A stretch of 64,000 nucleotides of DNA from Colimorpha sp045222295 (GTDB taxonomy: Bacteria; Bacteroidota; Bacteroidia; Bacteroidales; P3). A program made the position numbers and the translations under genes. Below, piece after piece: positions 33,915 to 42,519 of the stretch. Position 1 is the first letter of the stretch, and every line of letters starts with the position of its first letter. The stretch spans positions 1 to 64,000 of the forward strand of contig JBGUXP010000001.1 of the NCBI GenBank assembly GCA_045222295.1, read 5' to 3'. The notes beneath the pieces were generated by a model. That model searched no databases. It was not told the DNA's origin and saw only the letters and a list, made by a program, of their open reading frames with translations.

Positions 33915-34430
33915 ATGCTTAACAAAAAAGTTTCCGACCTGCTCAACGAGCAAATCAACAAAGAGCTCTACAGTGCCTACCTGTACCTCGACATGAACAA
34001 CTATTTCGACAAGCGCGGCCTTGCCGGCTTCGCCAACTGGTACATGATTCAGGCCCAGGAGGAGCGCGACCACGCCATGCTCATCTACAAGTATATGCAG
34101 AACAACGACTGCCCCATCGTGCTCAACGCCATCGCCAAGCCCGACAAAAAATTCAAGAAGGATATGGATGTGCTGAAAGCCGGATTGGAGCATGAGGAGT
34201 ATGTCACCGCCAGCATCCACACCATCTATGATGCCGCCTACAAGGTGAAGGACTTCCGCACCATGCAGTTCCTCGACTGGTTCGTCAAGGAACAGGGCGA
34301 GGAGGAGACCAACGCCCGCGACCTCATCACCAAGATGGAACTCTTCGGCAGCGACCCCAAGAGCCTCTACATGCTCAACCAGGAGCTCGCCGCCCGCACT
34401 TACAGCGCCCCCAGCCTGGTACTCGACTAA
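33915..34430 (+). CDS. ferritin
   Basis: 171 residues, normal for bacterial non-heme ferritin. Ferroxidase ligands are visible in NEQINKELYSAYLYL (Glu17), AQEERDHAM (Glu and His), and later EQGEEETNA. Stores iron and detoxifies Fe(II). 27 bp after the rubredoxin fusion, within the oxygen-defence cluster. Confidence 0.95.
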   Translation: MLNKKVSDLLNEQINKELYSAYLYLDMNNYFDKRGLAGFANWYMIQAQEERDHAMLIYKYMQNNDCPIVLNAIAKPDKKFKKDMDVLKAGLEHEEYVTASIHTIYDAAYKVKDFRTMQFLDWFVKEQGEEETNARDLITKMELFGSDPKSLYMLNQELAARTYSAPSLVLD

Positions 34431-34493
34431 TAAGCATCGACTAACACTGAAACGACGGGGTGTGTGGCAATCACGCACCCCTCTCTTTGCCCC

Positions 34494-34994
34494 ATGAAAC
34501 ACACCCTTCCACACGAAAAACCCGTTGCCGTCTATCGCACTACCATCAGCATCATTCTCTTTGAAATATTGTATCTTGCCGCTGCAATAGGTTGTGGATA
34601 TATCGTCTTCCAGATAGATGTACTTTGGGCACAATTGTTGCTTGGTTTTCTGGCGGTGATGATACTTTGGGCGTGCGTGGATCTGCTTAAATATCGAAAC
34701 GATCGTATCGTCGTCACGCCAAGCCATCTGTCGCTTCCAAATGTTGAAACTAGAACGAAGAAGGGGAAGCATACCCTCGCTCGTAAAGCCATCATCCTGT
34801 GGCACGACATCAAAGACATCTCCTTTACTATTGATGTGAAAAAATCAAATAGTGTGAGAATTCGGAAACTGGTATTCGTTATCTTGAACGACAAGACGCA
34901 GTACACCATCGACGCCGAATTGTACGATGTTTTCTTCCTCGAGCGAAAGTTGAAATCCTTCTGGCAACAATATGGCAAAAAAACATTAACTTGA
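34494..34994 (+). CDS. hypothetical membrane protein, PH-like domain possible
   Basis: About 166 residues from ATG 34494 (MKHTLPHEKPVAVYR); an ATG at 34464 adds ten weak residues. Two membrane helices at about 15-35 and 40-62, then a soluble domain (DRIVVTPSHLSLPNVETR ... IILWHDIKDISF) whose strand pattern resembles bacterial PH-like domains. The codons are less GC-rich than the neighbours'. Function unknown. Confidence 0.65.
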   Translation: MKHTLPHEKPVAVYRTTISIILFEILYLAAAIGCGYIVFQIDVLWAQLLLGFLAVMILWACVDLLKYRNDRIVVTPSHLSLPNVETRTKKGKHTLARKAIILWHDIKDISFTIDVKKSNSVRIRKLVFVILNDKTQYTIDAELYDVFFLERKLKSFWQQYGKKTLT

Positions 34995-34999
34995 AAAAA

Positions 35000-35034
35000 A
35001 AATTCATCATATCATATTTTATTCGTATTTTTGC
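35000..35034 (+). promoter_or_regulatory. promoter for rubrerythrin-lpxK
   Basis: TTCGTATTTTTGC with the -7 box TATTTTTG at 35026-35033. Leader about 45 nt. Confidence 0.75.
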
Positions 35035-35078
35035 CTCGATTTTAAAGACAATTATTAATCCTAAAAACAGAATCCATT

Positions 35079-35621
35079 ATGAGCAAAAAGTTTATCTGCC
35101 CCGTTTGCGGTTATGTCTATGAAGGCGACACCATGCCCGAGAAATGCCCCATCTGTGGCAAACCCATGCAGGAAGTGAAAGAAGACATCAAGACCTGGGC
35201 TGCCGAGCATATCGTCGGCGTGGCCAAGGATGCCCCCGAAGATATCAAGATGGACCTCCGCGCCAACTTCGAAGGCGAGTGCAAAGAGGTGGGCATGTAC
35301 CTGGCCATGGCCCGTATGGCTCACCGCGAAGGCTATCCCGAAGTGGGTCTCTATTGGGAGAAAGCCGCCTTTGAGGAGGCCGAACACGCCGCCAAGTTTG
35401 CCGAACTGCTGGGTGAAGTGCTGACCGACAGCACCGCCGAAAACCTTAAGATGCGCGTCGATGCTGAATACGGTGCCACCGCCGGCAAGACCGACCTCGC
35501 CAAGCGTGCCAAAGCCCTCAACCTCGACGCCATCCACGACACTGTCCACGAGATGGCCCGCGACGAGGCCCGCCACGGCAAAGCCCTCGAAGGTCTTTAC
35601 AACCGCTATTTTAAAAAATAA
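35079..35621 (+). CDS. rubrerythrin / NADH peroxidase (rubredoxin domain first)
   Basis: 180 residues in 'reverse' order: an N-terminal rubredoxin-like knuckle (CPVCGYVYEG ... CPICGKP) and then a ferritin-like four-helix domain with ligand motifs EGECKEVGM, EEAEHAAKF and DEARHGKAL. It removes hydrogen peroxide with electrons from NAD(P)H through a partner. lpxK starts at the base after its stop codon. Confidence 0.93.
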   Translation: MSKKFICPVCGYVYEGDTMPEKCPICGKPMQEVKEDIKTWAAEHIVGVAKDAPEDIKMDLRANFEGECKEVGMYLAMARMAHREGYPEVGLYWEKAAFEEAEHAAKFAELLGEVLTDSTAENLKMRVDAEYGATAGKTDLAKRAKALNLDAIHDTVHEMARDEARHGKALEGLYNRYFKK

Positions 35622-36743
35622 ATGTCCCTGCGAAAGAACATATCCTACCTACTCTTCCCGCTAACCATGTGGTATGCGGCAGGAGTGCGATTTAGGAATA
35701 TCTTCTACGCATTAGGTCTCAAAAAACAGGAGGCTCCCCACATCACGACGATTGGTGTGGGGAACCTTTCTACCGGCGGCACCGGCAAGACACCGCATGT
35801 GGAATACTTATTGCGTCTGCTCTCCAACAATTATTCCACCGCCATGCTCAGCCGTGGCTACAAACGCAAGAGCAAAGGTTTTCTGCTCGACGACGGAAGC
35901 CATGACCCTCTGTTGCTCGGTGACGAACCTGCCATGATAGCTCGCAAATTCCCGCAGATACAGGTGGCTGTCTGCGAAAAACGCGTAGAAGGAGTAAGGA
36001 GATTGATGGAGAAACCGGGAACCCCGGAAATTCCGGAATCTCCTGATAATCCGAAGCCTCCAGCCACTCCCCAGCTCATCATCCTCGACGACGTCTTCCA
36101 GCACCGCGCCGTCAAGCCCAGCATCAACATCCTGCTGACAGAATACAGCCACCCCTATTTTTCCGACCATATCCTCCCCTACGGCAACCTGCGTGAGTTC
36201 AAGAGCGCCCGTTTCCGCGCCAATATCGTCATCGTCACCAAGTGTCCCGCCAATCTCAACCCCATAGAGAAGCACAACATCATCCACGACCTCAAGCTAC
36301 AGAACTACCAGAAAGTCTTCTTCTCCTACTTCCGCTATGGCGCTCTGCAGACCCTTGACGGCAGACCCGCCGCCCTTGACCTGCGCCACATCGACAACGC
36401 ACTCTGCGTCACCGGCATTGCCCATCCCGAGCCCCTGCTTGCCGAGTTGCGCCGCACCACCAAGGTGCAGCATCTGGCTTTTGCCGACCATCATGACTTC
36501 TCCGCGAGCGACATCGCCCGCATCAGCGACACCTTTGCTGCCTTGCCTGGGGCACAGAAAATCATCATCACCACCGAGAAAGATGCCATGCGTCTGCGTG
36601 GAAAAGCCGACAAACTGCCGGTCTACATCCTTCCCATCGAGGTGGCCTTTCACAAGGAAAACGACAAAGACTTCGACAAACTCATTGAGTCTTCTGTCCG
36701 CGAAAATATCTCCTTCCTCTCCAAGCTCAGCATCTGGAGCTGA
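35622..36743 (+). CDS. lpxK: tetraacyldisaccharide 4'-kinase LpxK
   Basis: 373 residues. Adds the 4'-phosphate in lipid A synthesis at the inner membrane. The P-loop is VGNLSTGGTGKTPHVEYLL (about 46-64); AMLSRGYKRKSKGF, LGDEPAMIARKFP and ILDDVFQHR follow, all typical. One N-terminal hydrophobic segment. Residues about 131-151 (KPGTPEIPESPDNPKPPATP) are encoded by a 9 bp array, inserted just before the LIILDDVFQHR motif, so they probably form an exposed loop. The start abuts the rubrerythrin stop. Confidence 0.95.
   Translation: MSLRKNISYLLFPLTMWYAAGVRFRNIFYALGLKKQEAPHITTIGVGNLSTGGTGKTPHVEYLLRLLSNNYSTAMLSRGYKRKSKGFLLDDGSHDPLLLGDEPAMIARKFPQIQVAVCEKRVEGVRRLMEKPGTPEIPESPDNPKPPATPQLIILDDVFQHRAVKPSINILLTEYSHPYFSDHILPYGNLREFKSARFRANIVIVTKCPANLNPIEKHNIIHDLKLQNYQKVFFSYFRYGALQTLDGRPAALDLRHIDNALCVTGIAHPEPLLAELRRTTKVQHLAFADHHDFSASDIARISDTFAALPGAQKIIITTEKDAMRLRGKADKLPVYILPIEVAFHKENDKDFDKLIESSVRENISFLSKLSIWS
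36012..36074 (+). repeat. 9 bp array x 7 inside lpxK
   Basis: Each 9 bp unit encodes an x-Pro-x tripeptide (KPG, TPE, IPE, SPD, NPK, PPA, TPQ). CCGGAA recurs in the early units; later units are degenerate. Confidence 0.75.
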
Positions 36744-37688
36744 TTACTTCTTGATATAGGAGAGGAAATCCAAATCAATACTTAAAGAAACAAACGGCTT
36801 GAGCAACCAAGCCTTGGCTGTCACATCGTCGATACTCAAGCTGTTGCCGATGATATCGCCATTGCTATAGCCGTCTTTCAGCACTTGGTACTCAGCAATG
36901 TTCAAGCCCAGGGTAAGATAGAAGAAATCGACAAACCGGAAGCTGGCACCCACATAGAAATTCTTGAAGAGGTTGCTGCCGCCGAAGCCCACATAGAATC
37001 CGAGATCGTAAGCGAAATCCTGGTCGAAACGGCGTATCTGACGTGCCGTACTGTCGCTGCCGAGGGTATGCGTCTTGTTGAAATACTTGGTCAAGTCCCA
37101 CAGCATCACCGAGGCACCGGTGACATAGTCGAACTCCACACTTCCGGCGTTGCGATTGCTGATATAGCGGTCGTAGGTGCCCGTCGTGGCACCTGCCTTA
37201 AGACGTATCTCCCATTCGGGCGTACGGTAGAAACGCATGGCCACACCCTGGATAGGCCGCACCTTCTTCTTGCGGCTGGTGGCCTGCGCCACACGCTCTT
37301 CCGCAAGGCGAGCACGTTCCTCGAGGTATTTGTTGGCCTCCTCCTTGCGCACATTCTCCAACTCGGCAATGCGTACCAAGGAACGCAGCGAGTCGACCAC
37401 ACGGATATAGTAGTTGCGCTCGGCCTCAAGCTTCTCTTTGTCCACACCATTTGAAGTGAGGATTTCGCGATAGAATATCTCCTTCTCCTGCAGTGCCTTA
37501 AGGGCTGCCGTGTCGGCCTCGCGACGGACAATGGTGTCGGTATGATAGATACGCACAGTGTCAGTGTGATAGAGGCGTACGGTATCGGTACGGAGAACAT
37601 AGACAGTGTCGGTAAGGGGATGTGGGATATCCTGCGCCGAGGCTCCCAGCCCTACCAACATCAATGCTATGAGCAGCATCCGCTTCAT
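36744..37688 (-). CDS. envelope protein with coiled coil and beta-rich C-terminus
   Basis: 314 residues, signal peptide about 1-18 (ends GASAQ). Residues about 25-60 are Thr/Asp repeats (TDTVRLYHTDTVRIYHTDT). A coiled coil spans about 60-140 (LENVRKEEANKYLEERARLAEERVAQ), and the last 165 residues have amphipathic strands (EIRLKAGATTGTYDRY; LGFYVGFGGSNLFKNFYVGASF) suggesting an outer-membrane barrel. Family unknown. Its ATG overlaps the hisS stop by 4 bp, so it is co-translated with hisS. Convergent with lpxK; the two stop codons abut. Confidence 0.75.
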   Translation of the reverse strand: MKRMLLIALMLVGLGASAQDIPHPLTDTVYVLRTDTVRLYHTDTVRIYHTDTIVRREADTAALKALQEKEIFYREILTSNGVDKEKLEAERNYYIRVVDSLRSLVRIAELENVRKEEANKYLEERARLAEERVAQATSRKKKVRPIQGVAMRFYRTPEWEIRLKAGATTGTYDRYISNRNAGSVEFDYVTGASVMLWDLTKYFNKTHTLGSDSTARQIRRFDQDFAYDLGFYVGFGGSNLFKNFYVGASFRFVDFFYLTLGLNIAEYQVLKDGYSNGDIIGNSLSIDDVTAKAWLLKPFVSLSIDLDFLSYIKK

Positions 37689-39037
37689 TTCAGGCGGGTA
37701 ATCAGTTCGTCAACAGTCATGGTCTGCTGAGTGCCGTCAGTCATATTCTTCAAGGTGACGGTGCCGTCCTTCAACTCGCTCTCGCCAATAAAAGCCACGA
37801 ATGGAACACCCTTGCGGTTGGCGTACTCCATCTGCTTCTTCATCTTGGCGGCCTCGGGATAGACCAGCGTAGCGACCCCTTCGGCACGCAGACGGGCAGC
37901 AGCCTTGACGCAGGCGGCCTGCTCGGCAGGGCCGAAATTGATGAAGAGTATCTGGGCGGCCTGGGCGAGGTCGGCAGGGAATGCGTTGAGTTCGGTGAGC
38001 ACATCGTAGATGCGGTCGGCGCCAAACGAGATTCCCACACCAGAGACATCAGGCATTCCAAAGATGCCAGTAAGGTTATCATAACGTCCTCCACCACAAA
38101 TGCTTCCAATTTGCACATCCTTGGCCTTAACCTCAAAGATGGCACCGGTGTAATAGTTCAATCCACGTGCCAGCGTGAGGTCGAGTTCCACGTCGCACTT
38201 CATGTCAGCAACAGCAATATAGCCAAAGAGTTCCTTCAACTCTTCCACACCTTTCTTTCCAACCCCCACATTCTCAAACATCTTATCCAAAGCAGCCAGC
38301 TTCGATTCGACATCGCCCTCGAGGGCGAACACGGGGTCAAGGGCGGCAATCTGGACGTCAGTCAAACCACGTTCGCGCAATTCGGCGCGGACATTTTCCA
38401 AACCAATCTTATCCAGTTTATCAATGGCTACAGTGATATCCACCAGCTTGTCGGGAGCCCCAATCATGTCGGCAATACCAGCCAGCACCTTGCGATTGTT
38501 AATTTTCACCACCACATTGATACCCAGGCGATTGAACACCATATCAATCATCTGCACCAACTCGAGCTCATTGAGCAGCGAGGTAGAACCAATCATGTCG
38601 GCATCGCATTGGTAAAACTCTCTGTATCTGCCCTTTTGCGGCCGGTCGGCACGCCACACAGGCTGCAGCTGATAGCGGCGGAAGGGGAAGGTTATCTGGT
38701 CGCGGTGCTGCACCACGAAACGGGCGAAAGGCACTGTGAGGTCGTAGCGCAGGCCGCGCTCGCAAATCTGCGGGGCCACCTTGTGATAGTCCTGTGAGAA
38801 GTCGACGTTCTCCATAAAGTTGCCACTGTTCAGCACTTTAAAGAGCAATTTGTCGCCCTCCTCGCCATACTTCCCCATCAGCGTGGAGAGATTCTCCAGC
38901 GAAGGAGTCTCGATGGGCTCGAAAGCAAAAGCGCGGAACACCGAGCGGATGGTGTCGAAAATATAGTTGCGGCGCGCCATCTCCAGCGGGAGAAAATCGC
39001 GCGTACCCTTGGGTATTGAGCATTTAACAGTAGCCAT
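37685..39037 (-). CDS. hisS: histidyl-tRNA synthetase
   Basis: 450 residues from ATG 39037 (MATVKCSIPKGTRDFLP). The frame is open 65 codons further, but that part covers the promoter and an 11 bp array, so it is not used. Class II motifs: FEPIETPSLENLSTL, RYREFYQCDADMIG (motif 2 region), and VGISFGADRIYDVL (motif 3). The His-A signature is LARGLNYYTGAIFEV. C-terminal anticodon domain from about 360. Confidence 0.96.
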   Translation of the reverse strand: MATVKCSIPKGTRDFLPLEMARRNYIFDTIRSVFRAFAFEPIETPSLENLSTLMGKYGEEGDKLLFKVLNSGNFMENVDFSQDYHKVAPQICERGLRYDLTVPFARFVVQHRDQITFPFRRYQLQPVWRADRPQKGRYREFYQCDADMIGSTSLLNELELVQMIDMVFNRLGINVVVKINNRKVLAGIADMIGAPDKLVDITVAIDKLDKIGLENVRAELRERGLTDVQIAALDPVFALEGDVESKLAALDKMFENVGVGKKGVEELKELFGYIAVADMKCDVELDLTLARGLNYYTGAIFEVKAKDVQIGSICGGGRYDNLTGIFGMPDVSGVGISFGADRIYDVLTELNAFPADLAQAAQILFINFGPAEQAACVKAAARLRAEGVATLVYPEAAKMKKQMEYANRKGVPFVAFIGESELKDGTVTLKNMTDGTQQTMTVDELITRLK

Positions 39038-39054
39038 ACTTTGTATTTTGAAAC

Positions 39055-39089
39055 TGCAAAGATACGAAGAAAGGAAGAACTGGCAAAAT
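39055..39089 (-). promoter_or_regulatory. hisS promoter, extended type
   Basis: Minus strand reads TTTTGCCAGTTC, then TTCGTATCTTTGCA after a gap of about 8-9 bp, the same arrangement as the tRNA-His and tRNA-Asp promoters. The leader is about 15-20 nt. Confidence 0.85.
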
Positions 39090-39132
39090 TTATTTTTCAA
39101 GAGGCGTTTTTTTTGCCGTTTTCTTGGCATCT

Positions 39133-39197
39133 CCTCTGTACTTCCTCTGTATATCCTCTGTACATCCTCTGTATATGCTCTGTATAACAGACAGAGG
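39133..39197. repeat. 11 bp array x 5 with inverted tail
   Basis: Units CCTCTGTACTT, CCTCTGTATAT, CCTCTGTACAT, CCTCTGTATAT, GCTCTGTATAA, followed by the inverted copy ACAGAGG at 39191-39197. The same unit and design occur at 57607. Confidence 0.92.
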
Positions 39198-39225
39198 AAA
39201 GGCGAAGGAATTGTTTTTTCGTGGC

Positions 39226-39253
39226 TTTGCATTGTTTTTTTTTGTATTTTTGC
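39226..39253 (+). promoter_or_regulatory. promoter for the gingipain-like gene
   Basis: TTTG at 39226 and TATTTTTG at 39245-39252 with about 15 bp between. Leader about 18 nt. Confidence 0.75.
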
Positions 39254-39275
39254 TATTGAGAAAAAATGGAAAGAA

Positions 39276-42200
39276 ATGCACCTTAAACGTCATATCCTGT
39301 TGTTTATGTGTCTGTTGACTGTCGTGCTCACACATGCCCAGGAGGTTCAAAAAGCCCCGCTGAGGGTCATTGACGCCGGCAACGGGGTGTTCAAGGTGCA
39401 TTTCCAGCTGCCCGGACTGAGGTTGACCGCAACACAGGAAGGTTTCTGCCGCATGGTGGCTCCCGGCATGATGCCGGGCAATGGCAGCATTGGCAGTCCC
39501 GACCTGCCGACGGCAAGCATTCTGGTGCATATTCCGGCAGGCGGCACCCTGACCGTGCAGAATGCAACCATAGAAGGGCGTATTGTGGAGATATTTGTCC
39601 CCGCCGACAGCACCCTGGCGCCAATTGACGAAGGGTGGGTAAAAGGCCGCCCCAGGCCAGGGCACTACCCCGATATGAAAATCTACGGAGCCGACGGATT
39701 CTACCGCGGCGGCGAGCTTCTGGAGGTGGAACATATCGGGCGAATGGCCGACGAGGAACTCTATCGGCTAACGGTGCGTCCGGTGGCATACAACCCAACA
39801 AACGGCGTAGTGAGACTAAGCGAAACGGTGGAAGGAGAATTGAGGATGCTGGCAGAAATTCCCCAACCGCTTCCAGGAAGTGCAAGGAGACTCCTCATCG
39901 TGTCTCGCCCAGAGTTTGAGATTGGAATACAGCCTTTTGTACAATGGAAACGACAGGAGGGCTACGACGTGGAGGTGCTTTACGTCAACACCCACCGGCG
40001 CGACAGCATCAAGGAACAGATACGTCCTTACTTCAACAATGCCAGCCTCTTGGAGCCTGCACCAAACTATATCCTCTTAATAGGAGATGCAGCACAGATA
40101 CAGTCGTTTATCGGCGAGACCGACCTCGATGGCGAAGGGCACACTACCGACCTCTACTACAGTGAGTTCACAGGCGACTACCTGCCCGAGGCCATGCTGG
40201 GTCGCTGGCCCGTGAACGACACCGCCGAACTGCGCATCGTAGTAGAGAAGACTCTTCGTTATGAGCAATTTAAGGAGATGGACACCCTGCAACTGAAGCG
40301 CATGCTGCTGGTGGCCGGAAAAGAGACCACCCTCCCGGCGCCCCTGACCACCAACGGCCAGGTAAACTACGTGGGGCACGAGATAAAACTGGCACATCCC
40401 GAGATAGATACGGTGTGCTACCGGAACCCCCGGTCGGGCGACCAGCTCGGCGCCATCCAATCCGCCATCGGACAGGGCGCAGGGCTGCTGAACTACACGG
40501 CACACTGCACCACCGGCGGCTGGACCTCGCCAGCGCTGACCATCGGACGCGTGGAGGAGGCCTCGGGGACTCAACCCATGGTCTATGTGAACAACTGCTG
40601 CAAGAGCAACACTTTCGGTGGCACCGGCTTTGGTGAGCAGTTGCTACGTCTTCCCACGGGCGGTGCCGTGGGCGTGATAGGAGCCACCAATTCAACCCTA
40701 TGGTATGAAGACTACTACTGGGCCGTGGGGCCCAAATGGCCTGTTGCCTACGATGTTGCCTACGACAGTCTGGCGCGCGGAGCCTTCGACGCCCTTGTCG
40801 GCAGGCAACCCACCATCGCCACCATGGGCGAATTACTGACAGCTGGCAACTTGGCTGTTATGGAGCAGGGCTCAAGTTATGCCAAACTCTACTGGGAAAT
40901 CTACTGTCTGCTGGGCGACCCAACATTAAGACCATGGATTGGTGTTCCACAACCTATTGATTTATATCCCACCGGTCACATCCGTAACGGTCAAGGGGAA
41001 CTATCCGTCAGCGGCACCGCCGGTGCTACCATCACCGCTATGCAGGACGACGAGGTGATTGGCCGCGCCGTCATCGACGCCTCCGGCCACGCCACACTCA
41101 ACCTCAGCCGCACACTGGATACACTGCCGCTCATCCTCACCGCCACAGGAGTTGGCCTTAAGCCTCGCTTCGATACCCTGACAATAGAAAACGACATCAT
41201 TGTCGGCGCCACATTGCGCGAGGTAATAGTGAGCGACACCTCCATCAGATGTTTTGTGGAAAATATCGGAACACAACATATCGACAGCCTTGTCATCAAG
41301 CTTACCCAACTGGGAGAGGATACACTATGCGGGGCACGAATTGAAGAGCAACAAGTAGTTGTCGCCTCGCTGCTACCGGGAGGACAGCATCCGATAGTTC
41401 TACCCATACATATCAGTTCCATCGGAGCACAGCCACTCTGGCAAGCCTCTCTTATGGCAATGGAAGAAGGCGAAAGCAACTTCTGCCACTTGACACTGCG
41501 CCACGGAATTCCCGTCTCCTACCCCACCCTCACCTTGAAATTACTAGATAGTCGCGGCCGCGAGGCACGACGGGTGCTGCCGGGTCGTGACTATAGCCTG
41601 TCGGCCACCGCCGGCAATAGTGGCGACTCGCTGAGGCTCAGCATAGAAGCACCCACTTCGACAGAAATATGGACAACTGCCGACAGCACCCTGGCGTTCA
41701 CCACTCCCGATAGCCTCTGTGCCCTTTCCATCGACGCCGTCTCTTATCTGGACCTCTGGCAAGAACGACAACACTACTGGCTTGAACCCGGCAACCGCAT
41801 AGAGAGTTTCGAGCACGGCTTCGACAGCCATCCCTGGCTCCACGACAACCACGTGGCGTGGTTCATCGACAGCTCAGAAAGTCGTTCGGGACACTATAGC
41901 GCCCGCTCGGGAGCTATTGGCGACGGCCAGACAACAAAACTGTGCCTCGACGTGGAGATGCTGCTGCGCGACACGATAAGCTATTGGGTCAAGACTTCGA
42001 CAGAAAGCGGTGGCGACAAACTGATATTCTCAGTCGACGGCAGAGATTTCATCCCCGAGGCCTGGGGCATTACCGACTGGAGTCAGCGCGTCCACCTGCT
42101 GGAGGCCGGCCACCACACCCTTTGCTGGCGCTATAGGAAGAACACATCGGGAAGCCAAGGAAACGATTGTATATGGATTGACGACCTGCAGATACCGCTC

Positions 42201-42515
42201 GCCAAATGGGATACAGCCTATGTGTGGGACTGCATCAAAAACACTGTCGGCATCGACCATTCTCCATTCTCCATTCCTCATTCTCCACTAACCATTTACC
42301 CCAACCCCTCTGCCGGACAAGTATGGATTGACTGTAGACAGGAGTGCGCAGTGCGCATCAGTGATGCCCTAGGGCGCCTACTGGTCTCCTACCAACTCAA
42401 AGAAGGCGAGACCCGTCGCTGGGACACATCGGCGTTGCCAGCCGGTATCTATTTCGCCACCACAACCGTTGGCGACCAACAGAATACACAAAAAATCATC
42501 CTTCTAAACCCTTGA
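39276..42515 (+). CDS. gingipain-family (C25) cysteine peptidase, Kgp-like, type IX secreted
   Basis: 1079 residues from ATG 39276. Signal peptide about 1-20 (ends THAQ), pro-domain about 25-190, C25 catalytic domain about 200-560. The catalytic His is H410 (NYTAHCTTGGW) and the Cys pair C441-C442 (VNNCCKSNTF). The active-site pattern NYTAH, NCC, FGE, and EDYYWSVG-like EDYYWAVG is closer to Kgp (lysine gingipain) than to Rgp or PorU as I remember them. GNLA ... YWE.Y.LLGDP follows. A beta-rich region precedes a type A sorting domain (YPNPSAGQVWID ... PAGIYFATTTVG). Residues about 995-1004 derive from a heptamer array. Lys specificity is inference. Confidence 0.9.
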   Translation: MHLKRHILLFMCLLTVVLTHAQEVQKAPLRVIDAGNGVFKVHFQLPGLRLTATQEGFCRMVAPGMMPGNGSIGSPDLPTASILVHIPAGGTLTVQNATIEGRIVEIFVPADSTLAPIDEGWVKGRPRPGHYPDMKIYGADGFYRGGELLEVEHIGRMADEELYRLTVRPVAYNPTNGVVRLSETVEGELRMLAEIPQPLPGSARRLLIVSRPEFEIGIQPFVQWKRQEGYDVEVLYVNTHRRDSIKEQIRPYFNNASLLEPAPNYILLIGDAAQIQSFIGETDLDGEGHTTDLYYSEFTGDYLPEAMLGRWPVNDTAELRIVVEKTLRYEQFKEMDTLQLKRMLLVAGKETTLPAPLTTNGQVNYVGHEIKLAHPEIDTVCYRNPRSGDQLGAIQSAIGQGAGLLNYTAHCTTGGWTSPALTIGRVEEASGTQPMVYVNNCCKSNTFGGTGFGEQLLRLPTGGAVGVIGATNSTLWYEDYYWAVGPKWPVAYDVAYDSLARGAFDALVGRQPTIATMGELLTAGNLAVMEQGSSYAKLYWEIYCLLGDPTLRPWIGVPQPIDLYPTGHIRNGQGELSVSGTAGATITAMQDDEVIGRAVIDASGHATLNLSRTLDTLPLILTATGVGLKPRFDTLTIENDIIVGATLREVIVSDTSIRCFVENIGTQHIDSLVIKLTQLGEDTLCGARIEEQQVVVASLLPGGQHPIVLPIHISSIGAQPLWQASLMAMEEGESNFCHLTLRHGIPVSYPTLTLKLLDSRGREARRVLPGRDYSLSATAGNSGDSLRLSIEAPTSTEIWTTADSTLAFTTPDSLCALSIDAVSYLDLWQERQHYWLEPGNRIESFEHGFDSHPWLHDNHVAWFIDSSESRSGHYSARSGAIGDGQTTKLCLDVEMLLRDTISYWVKTSTESGGDKLIFSVDGRDFIPEAWGITDWSQRVHLLEAGHHTLCWRYRKNTSGSQGNDCIWIDDLQIPLAKWDTAYVWDCIKNTVGIDHSPFSIPHSPLTIYPNPSAGQVWIDCRQECAVRISDALGRLLVSYQLKEGETRRWDTSALPAGIYFATTTVGDQQNTQKIILLNP
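42258..42285 (+). repeat. heptamer array x 4 inside the gingipain-like gene
   Basis: Units CATTCTC, CATTCTC, CATTCCT, CATTCTC. Encodes HSPFSIPHSP immediately before the sorting domain. Confidence 0.8.
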
Positions 42516-42519
42516 ACTC

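Noticed and set aside
38967..39275. N-terminal extension of the gingipain frame and of hisS over each other
   Set aside because: Both extensions run through promoters and the 11 bp array. The signal peptide at 39276 and MATVKC at 39037 are the natural starts.
39276..42515. Calling the C25 peptidase the PorU sortase
   Set aside because: The active-site strings (NYTAH, NNCC, EDYYWAVG) resemble Kgp more, and no porV gene lies next to it. PorU cannot be fully excluded without a phylogeny.
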